The notes under the pieces are model-generated. The model worked only from the letters and a program-made list of their open reading frames with translations. It made no database searches and was not told the origin of the DNA. A stretch of DNA of 64,000 bases from Pseudomonas sp. G2-4 (GTDB taxonomy: Bacteria > Pseudomonadota > Gammaproteobacteria > Pseudomonadales > Pseudomonadaceae): NCBI RefSeq assembly GCF_030064125.1, contig NZ_CP125957.1:4278001-4342000 (forward strand), written 5' to 3'. A program made the position numbers and the translations under genes. Positions 45,850 to 55,731 of this stretch are shown here, piece after piece (the stretch's first letter is position 1; each line of letters opens with the position of its first letter).

Positions 45850-46692
45850 ATGCCCGACGACCTTCACCTCGAACCACTCGACCGGTTACTGGAGCACATG
45901 GCCGGACGCCGCTTCCTCGTGCTCACCGGTGCCGGCATCAGTACGCCCTCGGGCATCCCCGATTATCGGGACAGCGACGGAGTACGACGGGGGCGACAGC
46001 CAATGATGTACCAGGAATTCCTCGCCCAGGCCGAGGCCCGGCGGCGCTATTGGGCGCGGGCGATGCTTGGCTGGCCACGTGTGAGGCAGGCTCGGCCGAA
46101 CGCTGCCCATGAGGCCTTGGCCGCGTTGCAGGCCGAACAACGCATCATCGGATTGATCACCCAGAATGTCGACACGCTGCATGACCAGGCCGGCAGCCAG
46201 GACGTCATCGAACTCCACGGCAGCCTGCACCGCGTGTTGTGCCTGGATTGCGGCCAGCGCAGCGAACGGGAGCAGATCCAGTTATTGATGGAAGCACAAA
46301 ATCCTTACCTGGCCGGTGTCGACGCCGTGCAAGCGCCCGACGGCGACACCCTGCTGGACCCGGCGTTCGAGGCGCGCTTCCAAGTGCCCCCCTGCCCCCA
46401 TTGCGGTGGCGAGCGCTTGAAGCCCGACGTGGTGTTCTTTGGCGAAAACGTCGCCACCGCCACCGCGACCCGCGCTACTGAAGCCGTCCGGGAAGCGGAC
46501 GGCCTGCTGGTGGTGGGATCGTCGCTGATGGCTTATTCAGCCTTTCGGCTGTGCCGGGCGACCAAGGACCAAGGCAAGCCGTTACTGGCGATCAACCGGG
46601 GCAAGACCCGGGCCGATGAGCTACTGGATTTGAAACTGGAAGCGCCATGCGAACAGCTGTTGCCGCTGCTGACACAGCGCTCATTCCAGTAA
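45850..46692 (+). CDS. NAD-dependent deacetylase (sirtuin)
   Basis: This 280-residue Sir2-family deacylase has NAD-binding LTGAGISTPSGIPDYRDSDG near residue 24, TQNVDTLHDQAG near residue 105, and the catalytic His in IELHGSLHRV. Zinc cysteines are in CLDCGQRS and CPHCGGERL. VGSSLMAY and INRGKTRADELLDLKL close the Rossmann part. It resembles class II (SIRT4-like) deacetylases of Pseudomonas. It stands alone upstream of a REPIN. Confidence 0.93.
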   Translation: MPDDLHLEPLDRLLEHMAGRRFLVLTGAGISTPSGIPDYRDSDGVRRGRQPMMYQEFLAQAEARRRYWARAMLGWPRVRQARPNAAHEALAALQAEQRIIGLITQNVDTLHDQAGSQDVIELHGSLHRVLCLDCGQRSEREQIQLLMEAQNPYLAGVDAVQAPDGDTLLDPAFEARFQVPPCPHCGGERLKPDVVFFGENVATATATRATEAVREADGLLVVGSSLMAYSAFRLCRATKDQGKPLLAINRGKTRADELLDLKLEAPCEQLLPLLTQRSFQ

Positions 46693-46705
46693 CACCCAGG
46701 TTCCC

Positions 46706-46795
46706 TGTGGGAGCGAGCTTGCTCGCGATAGCTGTGTGTCAGTCAACATCAATGCTGGCTGATCCAACGCCATCGCGAGCAAGCTCGCTCCCACA
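46706..46795. repeat. REPIN, family 2
   Basis: TGTGGGAGCGAGCTTGCTCG at 46706 with its inverse ending 46795, between convergent genes. Confidence 0.9.
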
Positions 46796-46803
46796 GGAGT
46801 CGG

Positions 46804-47694
46804 TCAATTGCGGCGCAAATCCTGCTCCTTGAGCGTATCGAACAACGCCTGCGCCGCCGCCGACAGTTCATGTCCCGGCTTGGTCAGCACACCGATAGCC
46901 CGTTCGATCACCGGATCGCTCAAGGTGATGCAGCGGGCTCCCAGCTCATGCATCTGGCCGACGCACAGCGCTGGCACCGCACTCACTCCCAGTCCACTGG
47001 CGACCATCCGTCCGACCGTCGCCAGTTGATGGCTCTCGAACTCAACGGGCAGTTTCATCCCCCGGGCCCGCAGATGCTCCTCCAGCATCACTCGGACGGT
47101 GGACGGCCGCTGCAAGGTAATGAACGGCTGCTCCAGCAAAGCCTGCCAGTTGATTTCACTGAGTTGAGCCAACGGTGAATCCAGCGGCACCACCGCGACA
47201 AAACGGTCCAGATACAACGGGGTGAAGGCCAGGGACGAACTCTGCATCGGCTCGAACGCCACGCCCAGCTCGACATGCCGATCACGCACCATCTCCAGCA
47301 CCTGCTCGTTGATCACATCGTTGACCGTGACGTTGACATTCGGATAGCGGGCGCGGAAGGTCTTGAGGATCGGCGGCAGCAGGTTGCCGGCAAACGAAGG
47401 CATCGCGGCCAACGTCACGCGACCGCGCTGCAAGGTGAAGCGTTGGCGCATTTCATCCTCGGCGTTGTCCCAGTCGGCAACCAGCCGTCGAGCCAATGGC
47501 AGCAAGGATTCACCCTCGGGCGTCAGCGCTACGTTACGGGTATTGCGGCTGAACAGGCGTCCGCCCAGGCCTTCTTCCAGGGCCTTGATCGTCAGGCTCA
47601 GGGCCGACTGGGACAGGTGCAGACGCTCGCACGCCACGGCGAAGCTCAGGCTCTGGGCCACGGCGAGGAAGGCGCGGATTTGCTTGAGGGTCAT
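46804..47694 (-). CDS. LysR-family regulator of the adjacent ketoacid CoA-transferase operon (inferred)
   Basis: This 296-residue LysR-type regulator has an HTH in LSFAVACERLHLSQSALSLTI and the effector domain after residue 90. It is divergent from the CoA-transferase/thiolase genes across about 166 nt that carry an ATTGA-N6-TCAAT inverted repeat, so control of that operon is likely. The inducer (perhaps a ketone body or fatty acid intermediate) is inference. Confidence 0.92.
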   Translation of the reverse strand: MTLKQIRAFLAVAQSLSFAVACERLHLSQSALSLTIKALEEGLGGRLFSRNTRNVALTPEGESLLPLARRLVADWDNAEDEMRQRFTLQRGRVTLAAMPSFAGNLLPPILKTFRARYPNVNVTVNDVINEQVLEMVRDRHVELGVAFEPMQSSSLAFTPLYLDRFVAVVPLDSPLAQLSEINWQALLEQPFITLQRPSTVRVMLEEHLRARGMKLPVEFESHQLATVGRMVASGLGVSAVPALCVGQMHELGARCITLSDPVIERAIGVLTKPGHELSAAAQALFDTLKEQDLRRN

Positions 47695-47754
47695 GGTGGC
47701 TATGCTCCCAGCGGCAAGTGGTTAGCTTCAAGCTGCAAGCAGATGCCAGCCATT

Positions 47755-47770
47755 ATTGAGTTTTATCAAT
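47755..47770. promoter_or_regulatory. Candidate LysR operator
   Basis: ATTGA, GTTTTA, TCAAT between the divergent LysR and CoA-transferase genes; fits the T-N11-A pattern of LysR sites. Confidence 0.4.
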
Positions 47771-47860
47771 CAATACCACCTAAAAATCAACTTAACAAAT
47801 ATATGACTTGGCGCAACACTGCATTTCATTGCGACCCCATCAAGAATAAAAGAGGTGTCT

Positions 47861-48559
47861 ATGGCAGGTTTCGACAAACGCGTGAGTTCTTATGAAGAAG
47901 CGCTGGAAGGCTTGAAAGACGGCATGACCGTCATCGCTGGCGGCTTCGGCCTCTGCGGTATCCCGGAGAATCTGATCGCCGAGATCAAGCGCAAAGGCAT
48001 CCGCGACCTCACGGTGGTGTCCAATAACTGCGGCGTCGACGGCTTCGGCCTTGGTGTACTGCTGGAGGATCGGCAGATCCGCAAAGTTATCGCCTCCTAC
48101 GTCGGCGAAAACGCCCTCTTCGAGAAGCAACTGCTGAGCGGTGAAATCGAAGTCGTGCTCACCCCCCAAGGCACCCTCGCCGAAAAAATGCGCGCCGGTG
48201 GCGCTGGCATCCCGGCGTTCTTCACCGCCACGGGCGTCGGCACGCCGGTGGCCGAAGGCAAGGAAGTGCGTGAATTCCATGGCCGGCAGTACCTGATGGA
48301 AGAATCCATCACCGGCGACTTCGCCATCGTCAAGGGCTGGAAAGCCGACCATTTCGGCAACGTGGTCTATCGCCACACCGCCCAGAACTTCAATCCGCTG
48401 GCCGCCACGGCGGGCAAGATCACCGTGGTGGAAGTCGAAGAAATCGTCGAACCCGGCGAGCTGGACCCGACGCAGATCCACACCCCTGGCATCTACGTCG
48501 ACCGGGTCATTTGCGGCACGTTCGAAAAGCGCATCGAACAGCGCACCGTGCGTAAGTGA
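47861..48559 (+). CDS. 3-oxoacid CoA-transferase subunit A
   Basis: The 232-residue alpha subunit of a succinyl-CoA:3-ketoacid (SCOT-type) CoA-transferase has [20 protein letters not shown] near residue 25 and [14 protein letters not shown] near residue 60. With subunit B it moves CoA onto acetoacetate or a related ketoacid. AGAGGTG lies 5 nt upstream of ATG 47861. The gene order A, B, thiolase indicates ketone-body or short-chain fatty acid catabolism. Confidence 0.93.
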   Translation: MAGFDKRVSSYEEALEGLKDGMTVIAGGFGLCGIPENLIAEIKRKGIRDLTVVSNNCGVDGFGLGVLLEDRQIRKVIASYVGENALFEKQLLSGEIEVVLTPQGTLAEKMRAGGAGIPAFFTATGVGTPVAEGKEVREFHGRQYLMEESITGDFAIVKGWKADHFGNVVYRHTAQNFNPLAATAGKITVVEVEEIVEPGELDPTQIHTPGIYVDRVICGTFEKRIEQRTVRK

Positions 48560-48594
48560 TCCCCTGCCCCCGGCCCGAATGAAGGAATAACAAC

Positions 48595-49260
48595 ATGGCA
48601 CTTTCCCGCGAACAAATGGCTCAACGCGTCGCCCGCGAAATGCAGGACGGCTACTACGTGAACCTGGGCATCGGCATTCCGACCCTGGTCGCCAACTACA
48701 TCCCCGAAGGCATGGAAGTCATGCTGCAATCGGAGAACGGCTTGCTCGGCATGGGCGCATTCCCCACCGAAGCCGAAGTCGATGCCGACATGATCAACGC
48801 CGGCAAACAGACCGTCACCGCGCGCATCGGCGCCTCGATCTTCTCCTCGGCCGAATCGTTTGCCATGATCCGCGGCGGCCACATCGACCTGACCGTACTC
48901 GGCGCGTTCGAGGTGGACGTCGAAGGTAACATTGCCTCGTGGATGATCCCTGGCAAGTTGGTCAAGGGCATGGGCGGCGCGATGGACCTGGTGGCCGGTG
49001 CCGAGAACATCATCGTCACCATGACCCATGCGTCCAAGGACGGCGAGTCGAAACTGCTGCCGCGTTGCAGCCTGCCGCTGACCGGAGCTGGTTGCATCAA
49101 GCGGGTATTGACCGACCTGGCCTACCTGGAAATCCAGGACGGCGCCTTCATCCTGAAAGAACGGGCCCCGGGCGTCAGCGTCGAGGAAATCGTCGCCAAG
49201 ACCGCCGGCAAGTTGATCGTGCCGGACCACGTGCCTGAAATGCAGTTCGCTGCCCAGTGA
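48595..49260 (+). CDS. 3-oxoacid CoA-transferase subunit B
   Basis: The 221-residue beta subunit has the catalytic glutamate in [14 protein letters not shown] near residue 45 and [15 protein letters not shown] just before it. It lies 35 nt after subunit A with its own AAGGAATAAC ribosome site. The stop is followed at 11 nt by the thiolase start. The thiolase frame overlaps slightly, so translation is coupled. Confidence 0.93.
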   Translation: MALSREQMAQRVAREMQDGYYVNLGIGIPTLVANYIPEGMEVMLQSENGLLGMGAFPTEAEVDADMINAGKQTVTARIGASIFSSAESFAMIRGGHIDLTVLGAFEVDVEGNIASWMIPGKLVKGMGGAMDLVAGAENIIVTMTHASKDGESKLLPRCSLPLTGAGCIKRVLTDLAYLEIQDGAFILKERAPGVSVEEIVAKTAGKLIVPDHVPEMQFAAQ

Positions 49261-49271
49261 GGAGAGATTCG

Positions 49272-50453
49272 ATGCAAGAAGTCGTAATTGTCGCCGCCAC
49301 CCGTACGGCCATTGGCAGTTTCCAGGGTGCGTTGGCTTCCATTCCCGCACCGGAGCTCGGTGCCGCGGTGATTCGGCGCCTGCTGGAGCAAACCGGCCTG
49401 ACCGGTGAGCAGGTCGATGAAGTGATTCTCGGCCAGGTGCTGACCGCAGGCTCCGGGCAAAACCCGGCGCGCCAGGCGTCGATTCTCGCCGGCCTGCCCC
49501 ATGCGGTGCCGGCGCTGACCCTGAACAAGGTCTGCGGTTCGGGCCTCAAGGCGTTGCACCTGGGCGCCCAGGCGATCCGCTGTGGCGATGCCGAGGTGAT
49601 CATTGCTGGCGGCATGGAAAACATGAGCCTGGCCCCGTACGTGCTGCCGGCCGCCCGCACCGGCCTGCGCATGGGCCACGCGAAGATGATCGACAGCATG
49701 ATCACCGACGGCCTGTGGGATGCCTTCAACGACTACCACATGGGCATCACCGCCGAGAACCTGGTGGACAAGTACGGCATCAGCCGCGAAGAGCAGGACG
49801 CCTTTGCCGCCGCGTCCCAGCAGAAAGCCGTCGCCGCCACCGAGGGCGGTCGGTTCGCCGATGAGATCACGCCGATCCTGATCCCCCAGCGCAAAGGCGA
49901 TCCCGTGGCCTTCTCCACCGACGAGCAACCGCGCGCCGGCACCACCGCCGAATCCCTGGGCAAGCTCAAGCCGGCCTTCAAGAAGGACGGTAGCGTCACC
50001 GCTGGCAATGCTTCGTCGCTCAATGACGGTGCTGCTGCCGTTGTGCTGATGAGTGCCGAAAAAGCCAAGGCCCTGGGCCTGCCCGTACTGGCAAAAATCA
50101 GTGCCTATGCCAACGCTGGCGTTGATCCGGCGATCATGGGCATCGGTCCGGTCTCGGCCACCCGTCGCTGCCTGGACAAGGCCGGCTGGTCGCTGGATCA
50201 GTTGGACCTGATCGAGGCCAACGAAGCCTTCGCCGCCCAGTCACTGGCCGTGGCCCGGGAACTGAAATGGGACATGGACAAAGTCAACGTCAACGGCGGC
50301 GCCATCGCCCTGGGTCACCCCATCGGTGCGTCGGGCTGTCGGGTACTGGTGTCGCTGCTGCATGAAATGATCAAGCGCGACGCCAAGAAAGGCCTCGCGA
50401 CCTTGTGCATCGGCGGCGGCCAGGGCGTGGCCTTGGCGCTGGAACGCGGGTAA
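49272..50453 (+). CDS. Acetyl-CoA acetyltransferase (thiolase)
   Basis: This 393-residue thiolase has the nucleophilic cysteine in [12 protein letters not shown] near residue 89, the active histidine in [16 protein letters not shown] near 349 and the second cysteine in TLCIGGGQG near 379. It cleaves acetoacetyl-CoA to two acetyl-CoA. GGAGAG lies 6 nt upstream of ATG 49272. It completes the ketoacid pathway begun by the CoA-transferase, and a terminator follows. Confidence 0.94.
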   Translation: MQEVVIVAATRTAIGSFQGALASIPAPELGAAVIRRLLEQTGLTGEQVDEVILGQVLTAGSGQNPARQASILAGLPHAVPALTLNKVCGSGLKALHLGAQAIRCGDAEVIIAGGMENMSLAPYVLPAARTGLRMGHAKMIDSMITDGLWDAFNDYHMGITAENLVDKYGISREEQDAFAAASQQKAVAATEGGRFADEITPILIPQRKGDPVAFSTDEQPRAGTTAESLGKLKPAFKKDGSVTAGNASSLNDGAAAVVLMSAEKAKALGLPVLAKISAYANAGVDPAIMGIGPVSATRRCLDKAGWSLDQLDLIEANEAFAAQSLAVARELKWDMDKVNVNGGAIALGHPIGASGCRVLVSLLHEMIKRDAKKGLATLCIGGGQGVALALERG

Positions 50454-50517
50454 CCGGCAAAGCGTTCAACAGTGGTTGTGCGGCCCCACGAACAGCCGCG
50501 CAGCCACTGGCGACACC

Positions 50518-50550
50518 ACCGGCGCCACTTCGGTTGCGCCGGTTTTTTTT
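50518..50550 (+). terminator. Terminator of the CoA-transferase/thiolase operon
   Basis: ACCGGCGC, CACTTCGGTT, GCGCCGGT and eight T. Confidence 0.88.
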
Positions 50551-50581
50551 GCCTGATGGTTTGAGCACGACTGGCCGGCTT

Positions 50582-50606
50582 CATCGCGAGCAGGCTCGCT
50601 CCCACA
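50582..50606. repeat. Single REP, family 2 (reverse half)
   Basis: CATCGCGAGCAGGCTCGCTC to CCACA; the partner forward half is missing on its left. Confidence 0.85.
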
Positions 50607-50650
50607 GGGGGCCGCGGTGTACCTCGACTGTGTGCCCAACCCCATCCCTC

Positions 50651-50764
50651 GTGGCGAGGGAGCTTGCTCCCGCTGGGCGGCGCAGCAGACCCTTTGCCTG
50701 AGACACCGGATCGTCAGGTTTCAGGGCCGCTTCGCGCCCCAGCGGGAGCAAGCTCCCTCGCCAC
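50651..50764. repeat. REPIN, family 1, between two family-2 halves
   Basis: An intact family-1 REPIN (forward at 50651, inverse ending 50764). Confidence 0.9.
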
Positions 50765-50810
50765 AAGGGATCGGGGTCGATTGGCGGATTCGTGCACGCC
50801 ACAACGCCAT

Positions 50811-50835
50811 TGTGGGAGCGAGCTTGCTCGCGATG
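50811..50835. repeat. Single REP, family 2 (forward half)
   Basis: TGTGGGAGCGAGCTTGCTCG to CGATG; the inverse partner is missing on its right. Confidence 0.85.
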
Positions 50836-50861
50836 GCGGTGGCTCAGGTGACGATGAACTG

Positions 50862-51575
50862 TCAGGTTCGCGCACCAAACCGATCACGGCTGTTGGTCAG
50901 GTGCAGCCACATGGCGGCGCGGGCGGCGTCGGGGTCCTGGCGCTTGATGGCGTTGAAGATCGCCTCGTGCTCGAGATTGGCCAACTGCGCCAGCTTGCCG
51001 AGGTCTGCCTGGCCGCGCTCGGCCACGTTGACCCGGGTCCTGGGAATCATCGCGCTGCCCAGGTGCTGCATGATTTCGACGAAGCAGGTGTTGTCCGTGG
51101 CTTCGGCGATCAGCAGATGGAAACGCCGGTCGGCTTCGACGCAGCTGTCGTTGTTGCTGGACAAGCGCTGATAGTCATCCAGCGCCTGACGCATCTGCTG
51201 CAGCTGGCGTTCGCTACGGCGCTGGGCGGCCAAGGCGGCAGCCTGGGTTTCCAGGCCCAGGCGCAACTCCAGGATGCCCCGCACACCCGCTGCGGTGTCG
51301 ACATTGAGGCGCAGCCCCGGCTCGCCGGTCTGCTCCAGCACGAAGGTGCCGATGCCGTGGCGGGTTTCCACCAGCCCTGAGGCTTGCAACTTGGAAATCG
51401 CCTCGCGCACCACCGTACGGCTGACCCCATGCTCCCGCACGATGGCCCCTTCGGAAGGCAGCTTCTCTCCTGGCTTCAACTGCCCCAACAAGATGCTCTG
51501 GCTCAGCTTTGCCACCAAGTCATGGGCCAGGTTATGGGTACGCTTGCGCGCGGGCGCTGCGGTGTCTTGCTGCAT
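50862..51575 (-). CDS. GntR (FadR-subfamily) regulator
   Basis: This 237-residue protein has an N-terminal winged helix (KLPSEGAIVREHGVSRTVVR) and a C-terminal FCD ligand domain with metal-binding His in FHLLIAEATDN and HEAIFNAIKRQD. It is divergent from the glucarate dehydratase gene, with a CTTGT-ATG-ACAAG operator between, so it probably represses it and responds to glucarate or a related aldarate. Confidence 0.93.
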   Translation of the reverse strand: MQQDTAAPARKRTHNLAHDLVAKLSQSILLGQLKPGEKLPSEGAIVREHGVSRTVVREAISKLQASGLVETRHGIGTFVLEQTGEPGLRLNVDTAAGVRGILELRLGLETQAAALAAQRRSERQLQQMRQALDDYQRLSSNNDSCVEADRRFHLLIAEATDNTCFVEIMQHLGSAMIPRTRVNVAERGQADLGKLAQLANLEHEAIFNAIKRQDPDAARAAMWLHLTNSRDRFGART

Positions 51576-51636
51576 GAGTTGCTGTTCCTCGAAACGGCCC
51601 GGCTGAGGGTGGGGCGGAATTTACACCACCCTCTAG

Positions 51637-51649
51637 CTTGTATGACAAG
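51637..51649. promoter_or_regulatory. GntR/FadR operator
   Basis: CTTGTATGACAAG is a perfect palindrome about 60 nt upstream of the regulator start. A related TTGTATGATG and CTTGTCAGAT occur at 51781-51812 on the gudD side, a possible second site. Confidence 0.7.
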
Positions 51650-51867
51650 TCAGATCATCTCAGCCAGCGGGAAAATCCACCAGTCCCGAACAGAACATTT
51701 ATTTTTCCGCGTACCCCCAATGAATATTGGCCATACAAGCATGTGCAGGTGAAAAATCCCTTACTAACAACACCTCCTCGCTTGTCAGATAAAAAAATCA
51801 AGTTGTATGATGTCTATCAACACCATCGCCAAGCGATGCCCCTATAAAAACAATGAGTGGGAAAAAC

Positions 51868-53211
51868 ATGCAGACCCAAGAATCCAGCAAAGCCCCGATC
51901 ATCACCAGCATGCAGATCGTGCCAGTGGCCGGCCATGACGGCATGCTGCTGAACCTCAGCGGCGCCCATGGCCCGTTCTTCACCCGCAACATCGTCATCC
52001 TCAAGGACAACGCCGGCCACACCGGCGTGGGTGAAGTCCCCGGTGGCGAGCGCATTCGCCAGACCCTCGAAGACGCCCGCTCGCTGGTGGTCGGCAGTCC
52101 CATCGGCACGTACCAGAAGATCCTCAACACGGTGCGCCACGCGTTCGCCGACCGCGATGCCGGTGGCCGTGGCCTGCAGACCTTCGACCTGCGCATCACC
52201 ATCCACGCGGTGACCGGTCTGGAAGCGGCGTTGTTGGACCTGCTCGGCCAACACCTGGACGTACCGGTCGCGGCCCTGCTTGGCGAAGGCCAGCAGCGTG
52301 ATGAAGTGAAAATGCTCGGCTATCTGTTTTATGTCGGCGACCGCCAACAGACCGACCTGCCCTACCGCAGCGAGCCGGACGCTGACAACGACTGGTTCCG
52401 CGTACGCCACGAAAAGGCCCTGGACGCCGACGCCGTGGTGCGCCTGGCCGAAGCCGCCCATTCGCGCTACGGCTTCCAGGATTTCAAGCTCAAGGGCGGC
52501 GTGCTCCAGGGCGACGCAGAGCTCGAAGCGGTCACCGCCCTGGCCGAGCGCTTTCCCCAAGCCCGCATCACCCTGGACCCGAACGGTGCCTGGTCATTGA
52601 AGGAAGCCATCCGTCTGTGCCGCGACCAGCACAAGGTGCTGGCCTATGCCGAAGACCCTTGCGGCGCCGAGAACGGCTATTCCGGTCGAGAGGTGATGGC
52701 TGAATTCCGTCGCGCCACGGGCCTGAAGACCGCCACCAACATGATCGCCACCGACTGGCGCGAGATGGGTCACGCCATCACTTTGCAGTCGGTGGACATT
52801 CCGTTGGCCGATCCGCATTTCTGGACCATGCAGGGTTCCGTGCGGGTGGCGCAGATGTGCAATGAATGGGGACTGACCTGGGGCTCGCACTCCAACAACC
52901 ACTTCGACATTTCCCTGGCGATGTTCACCCACGTGGCCGCTGCGGCACCGGGCGATATCACGGCGATCGACACTCACTGGATCTGGCAGGACGGCCAACG
53001 GCTGACCAAGGCGCCGCTGCAGATCCAGGGCGGCTGCGTGCAGGTGCCGAAAAAACCGGGCTTGGGGATTGAGCTGGACACGGATCAGTTGGCCAAGGCC
53101 CATGAGTTGTACAAGGGCATGGGCTTGGGCGCGCGGGATGATGCGGTGGCGATGCAGTTCCTGATTCCGGGGTGGACGTTCAACAACAAGCAGCCGTGCC
53201 TCGTCCGCTGA
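51868..53211 (+). CDS. gudD: Glucarate dehydratase GudD
   Basis: This 447-residue enolase-superfamily enzyme dehydrates D-glucarate to 5-keto-4-deoxyglucarate. It has the catalytic lysine region in FKLKGGV near residue 205, metal ligands in LDPNGAW and [17 protein letters not shown], and a catalytic His in [13 protein letters not shown] near residue 340. Length matches GudD (446). ATG 51868 is chosen; a second possible ATG lies at 51853. No aldarate transporter or KdgD is in the window. Confidence 0.92.
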   Translation: MQTQESSKAPIITSMQIVPVAGHDGMLLNLSGAHGPFFTRNIVILKDNAGHTGVGEVPGGERIRQTLEDARSLVVGSPIGTYQKILNTVRHAFADRDAGGRGLQTFDLRITIHAVTGLEAALLDLLGQHLDVPVAALLGEGQQRDEVKMLGYLFYVGDRQQTDLPYRSEPDADNDWFRVRHEKALDADAVVRLAEAAHSRYGFQDFKLKGGVLQGDAELEAVTALAERFPQARITLDPNGAWSLKEAIRLCRDQHKVLAYAEDPCGAENGYSGREVMAEFRRATGLKTATNMIATDWREMGHAITLQSVDIPLADPHFWTMQGSVRVAQMCNEWGLTWGSHSNNHFDISLAMFTHVAAAAPGDITAIDTHWIWQDGQRLTKAPLQIQGGCVQVPKKPGLGIELDTDQLAKAHELYKGMGLGARDDAVAMQFLIPGWTFNNKQPCLVR

Positions 53212-53226
53212 AGCGACTCCGCCCCT

Positions 53227-53315
53227 TGTGGGAGCGAGCTTGCTCGCGATTGCGGTGGATCAGCCACATTGATGTTGACTGACACTCCGATATCGCGAGC
53301 AAGCTCACTCCCCCA
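53227..53315. repeat. REPIN, family 2 (right end degenerate)
   Basis: TGTGGGAGCGAGCTTGCTCG at 53227; the inverse ends GCAAGCTCACTCCCCCA near 53315, with changes from consensus. Confidence 0.85.
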
Positions 53316-53360
53316 TTTGGAACTGTGGTGACCTTTGATTTTATGATCACCACAAATACC

Positions 53361-53454
53361 TGTGGCGAGGGAGTTTGCTCCCGCTGGGCTGCGCAGAAGG
53401 TCCCTCTTCGGGCGGTCGCTGCGCAACCGAGCGGGAGCAAGCTCCCTCGCCACA
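53361..53454. repeat. REPIN, family 1
   Basis: A forward core at 53361 (with one T for C change) and the inverse ending 53454, downstream of gudD and convergent with glgB. Confidence 0.9.
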
Positions 53455-53485
53455 GTCATCATTCGCCTTCAGGCTTTTGTGGACC

Positions 53486-55720
53486 CTAACCCTCCGGACG
53501 CAGAATCAACACCGCCAACGGCGGCAGGTTGAGTTCCAGCGACAGGTTCTGCCCGTGGCTAGGCACTTCTTCGGTGGAGGCACCGCCGCCGTTGCCGTAG
53601 TTGGAACCGGCATAGGTGTCGGCATCGCTGTTGAGCAGTTCCACCCAACGCCCAGCGAACGGCACGCCGACCCGATAGGCCTCGCGCGGCACCGGTGTGA
53701 AGTTGGCCACCACCAACGCCGGCCGACCATCCTTGCTCCAACGCAGCCAGGCGTAGACGCTATTGACCGCATCGTCACCAATCAACCATTGGAAACCCTG
53801 AGGCGCGTCATCCTGATCATGCAGCGCCGGTTCCTCGCGATACAGTCGGTTCAGATCGCTGACCAGTTTCTGCACCCCACGGTGCTCAGGGTACTGCAGC
53901 AGGTACCAGTCCAATTGCTGATCGTGATTCCACTCCCGCCATTGGCCGAATTCGCAACCCATGAACAGCAGCTTTTTACCCGGATGTCCCCACATGAAGC
54001 TGAGGTAGGCCCGCAGGTTGGCGAACTTCTGCCAGCGATCACCGGGCATCTTGTCGATCAGCGAGCGTTTGCCATGGACCACTTCGTCATGGGAAATCGG
54101 CAGGACGAACCGCTCGGACCAGGCGTACATCAAGCCAAAACTCAGCTCGTTGTGGTGGTGAGCGCGGTACACCGGATCCTGCTGGATGTAGTGCAGCGAG
54201 TCATGCATCCAGCCCATGTTCCATTTATAGGCGAAGCCCAGGCCGCCTTGTTGCGTGCTTTGGCTGACACCCGGCCAGGCCGTTGACTCTTCGGCAATGA
54301 CCAGCGCACCGGGGGTTTCCAGGGCCACCACGTCGTTGAGGTGCCGCAGGAAATCGATGGCTTCCAGGTTCTCCCGTCCGCCATGGCGGTTAGGCACCCA
54401 CTCGCCAGCCTTGCGCGAATAGTCGCGGTACAACATCGAGGCCACGGCATCCACACGCAAGCCGTCGATGTGAAAGTGCTTCAGCCAGTGCAGGGCCGAA
54501 GCGAGCATGAAGCCATGCACCTCGGTACGTCCCAGGTTGTAGATCAGCGTGTCCCAATCCTGGTGAAAACCTTCCAGCGGATTGCCGTACTCGTACAGCG
54601 CAGTGCCGTCGAACTGGGCCAGGCCGTGGGTGTCGGTGGGAAAATGCGCTGGCACCCAGTCGAGGATCACCCCGATGTTGGCCTGGTGGCAGGCGTTGAT
54701 GAACGCGGCAAAATCGTCCGGCGAACCGAAACGCGCCGTCGGGGCGAACTGCGACAGCGGTTGATAGCCCCAGGAACCACCGAACGGGTGCTCCATGATC
54801 GGCATCAGCTCGATGTGAGTGAAACCCAGGTCCCGGACGTAAGGGATCAACCGTTCGGCCATTTCATGCCAGTTGTATTGCCGGGCCACCTCCCCCGCCT
54901 CGTCGATTTCGCACTGCCAGGAACCGGCATGCAATTCGTAGATCGACAGCGGCGCACCTGGAAGCTGCCGTTCGCGGCGATGCTGCATCCACTCGTCGTC
55001 CTGCCACTCGATCTTCAACGGTGAGGCGACTTTCGACGCCGTGTCTGGCGGTAGCTGGGTGGCCAATGCCACGGGGTCAGCCTTGAGCGGCAGGATGCCG
55101 TGGGCCCCGAGGATTTCGTACTTGTAGCCTTCGCCCGCGCCAAGCCGCGGGACAAACAGCTCCCACACGCCGGACGGATAACGGATGCGCATCGGGTGCC
55201 GACGCCCGTCCCAGACGTTGAAGTCCCCGACCACCGAAACGCGCCGTGCGTTCGGCGCCCACACGGCAAAGCGCACGCCGTCGATGCCATCGACCGTGGT
55301 CAGTTGCGCACCAAGGCAGGAACTGAGGTCGCGGTGATTACCCTCGCCGAACAGGTAAAGGTCCATTTCCCCCAGCAACGGGCCGAAGCTGTAGGGGTCC
55401 TCTGCCACTTGCTCGCCACCAGCCCAGCGGGTGCGCAGCAGGTAAGGCTGGGCACGGTCAAAATGGCCGACGAACAAGCCAGGGGTTTCAGTGAGTTGCA
55501 AATCGCCCAATTCTTCGCCGCCATCGCGGGCGAGCACCTGCACGCTCAGCGCACCGGGCAAGTACGCCCGGATGAATTGCCCGCCCGCACCATCGCCGTG
55601 GGGGCCAAGGATAGAAAACGGGTCCTGATGTTCTGCACGCACCAGCGCATCGATGTCATGGGGGGCTGGCAGTAATGACTCTTTGGCCTGCCCCTGTGGT
55701 TCTTTGTTCGAGACACTCAT
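53486..55720 (-). CDS. glgB: 1,4-alpha-glucan branching enzyme GlgB
   Basis: This 744-residue GH13 branching enzyme has an N-terminal CBM48-type region with [20 protein letters not shown] near residue 145. The catalytic nucleophile Asp is in [12 protein letters not shown] near residue 410, the acid Glu in [11 protein letters not shown] near residue 465 and the third Asp in [10 protein letters not shown] near residue 530. ATG 55720 has GGAG 6 nt upstream; it follows treS by 11 nt. It branches the alpha-glucan extended by GlgE. Confidence 0.95.
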   Translation of the reverse strand: MSVSNKEPQGQAKESLLPAPHDIDALVRAEHQDPFSILGPHGDGAGGQFIRAYLPGALSVQVLARDGGEELGDLQLTETPGLFVGHFDRAQPYLLRTRWAGGEQVAEDPYSFGPLLGEMDLYLFGEGNHRDLSSCLGAQLTTVDGIDGVRFAVWAPNARRVSVVGDFNVWDGRRHPMRIRYPSGVWELFVPRLGAGEGYKYEILGAHGILPLKADPVALATQLPPDTASKVASPLKIEWQDDEWMQHRRERQLPGAPLSIYELHAGSWQCEIDEAGEVARQYNWHEMAERLIPYVRDLGFTHIELMPIMEHPFGGSWGYQPLSQFAPTARFGSPDDFAAFINACHQANIGVILDWVPAHFPTDTHGLAQFDGTALYEYGNPLEGFHQDWDTLIYNLGRTEVHGFMLASALHWLKHFHIDGLRVDAVASMLYRDYSRKAGEWVPNRHGGRENLEAIDFLRHLNDVVALETPGALVIAEESTAWPGVSQSTQQGGLGFAYKWNMGWMHDSLHYIQQDPVYRAHHHNELSFGLMYAWSERFVLPISHDEVVHGKRSLIDKMPGDRWQKFANLRAYLSFMWGHPGKKLLFMGCEFGQWREWNHDQQLDWYLLQYPEHRGVQKLVSDLNRLYREEPALHDQDDAPQGFQWLIGDDAVNSVYAWLRWSKDGRPALVVANFTPVPREAYRVGVPFAGRWVELLNSDADTYAGSNYGNGGGASTEEVPSHGQNLSLELNLPPLAVLILRPEG

Positions 55721-55731
55721 GATTTTCTCCA

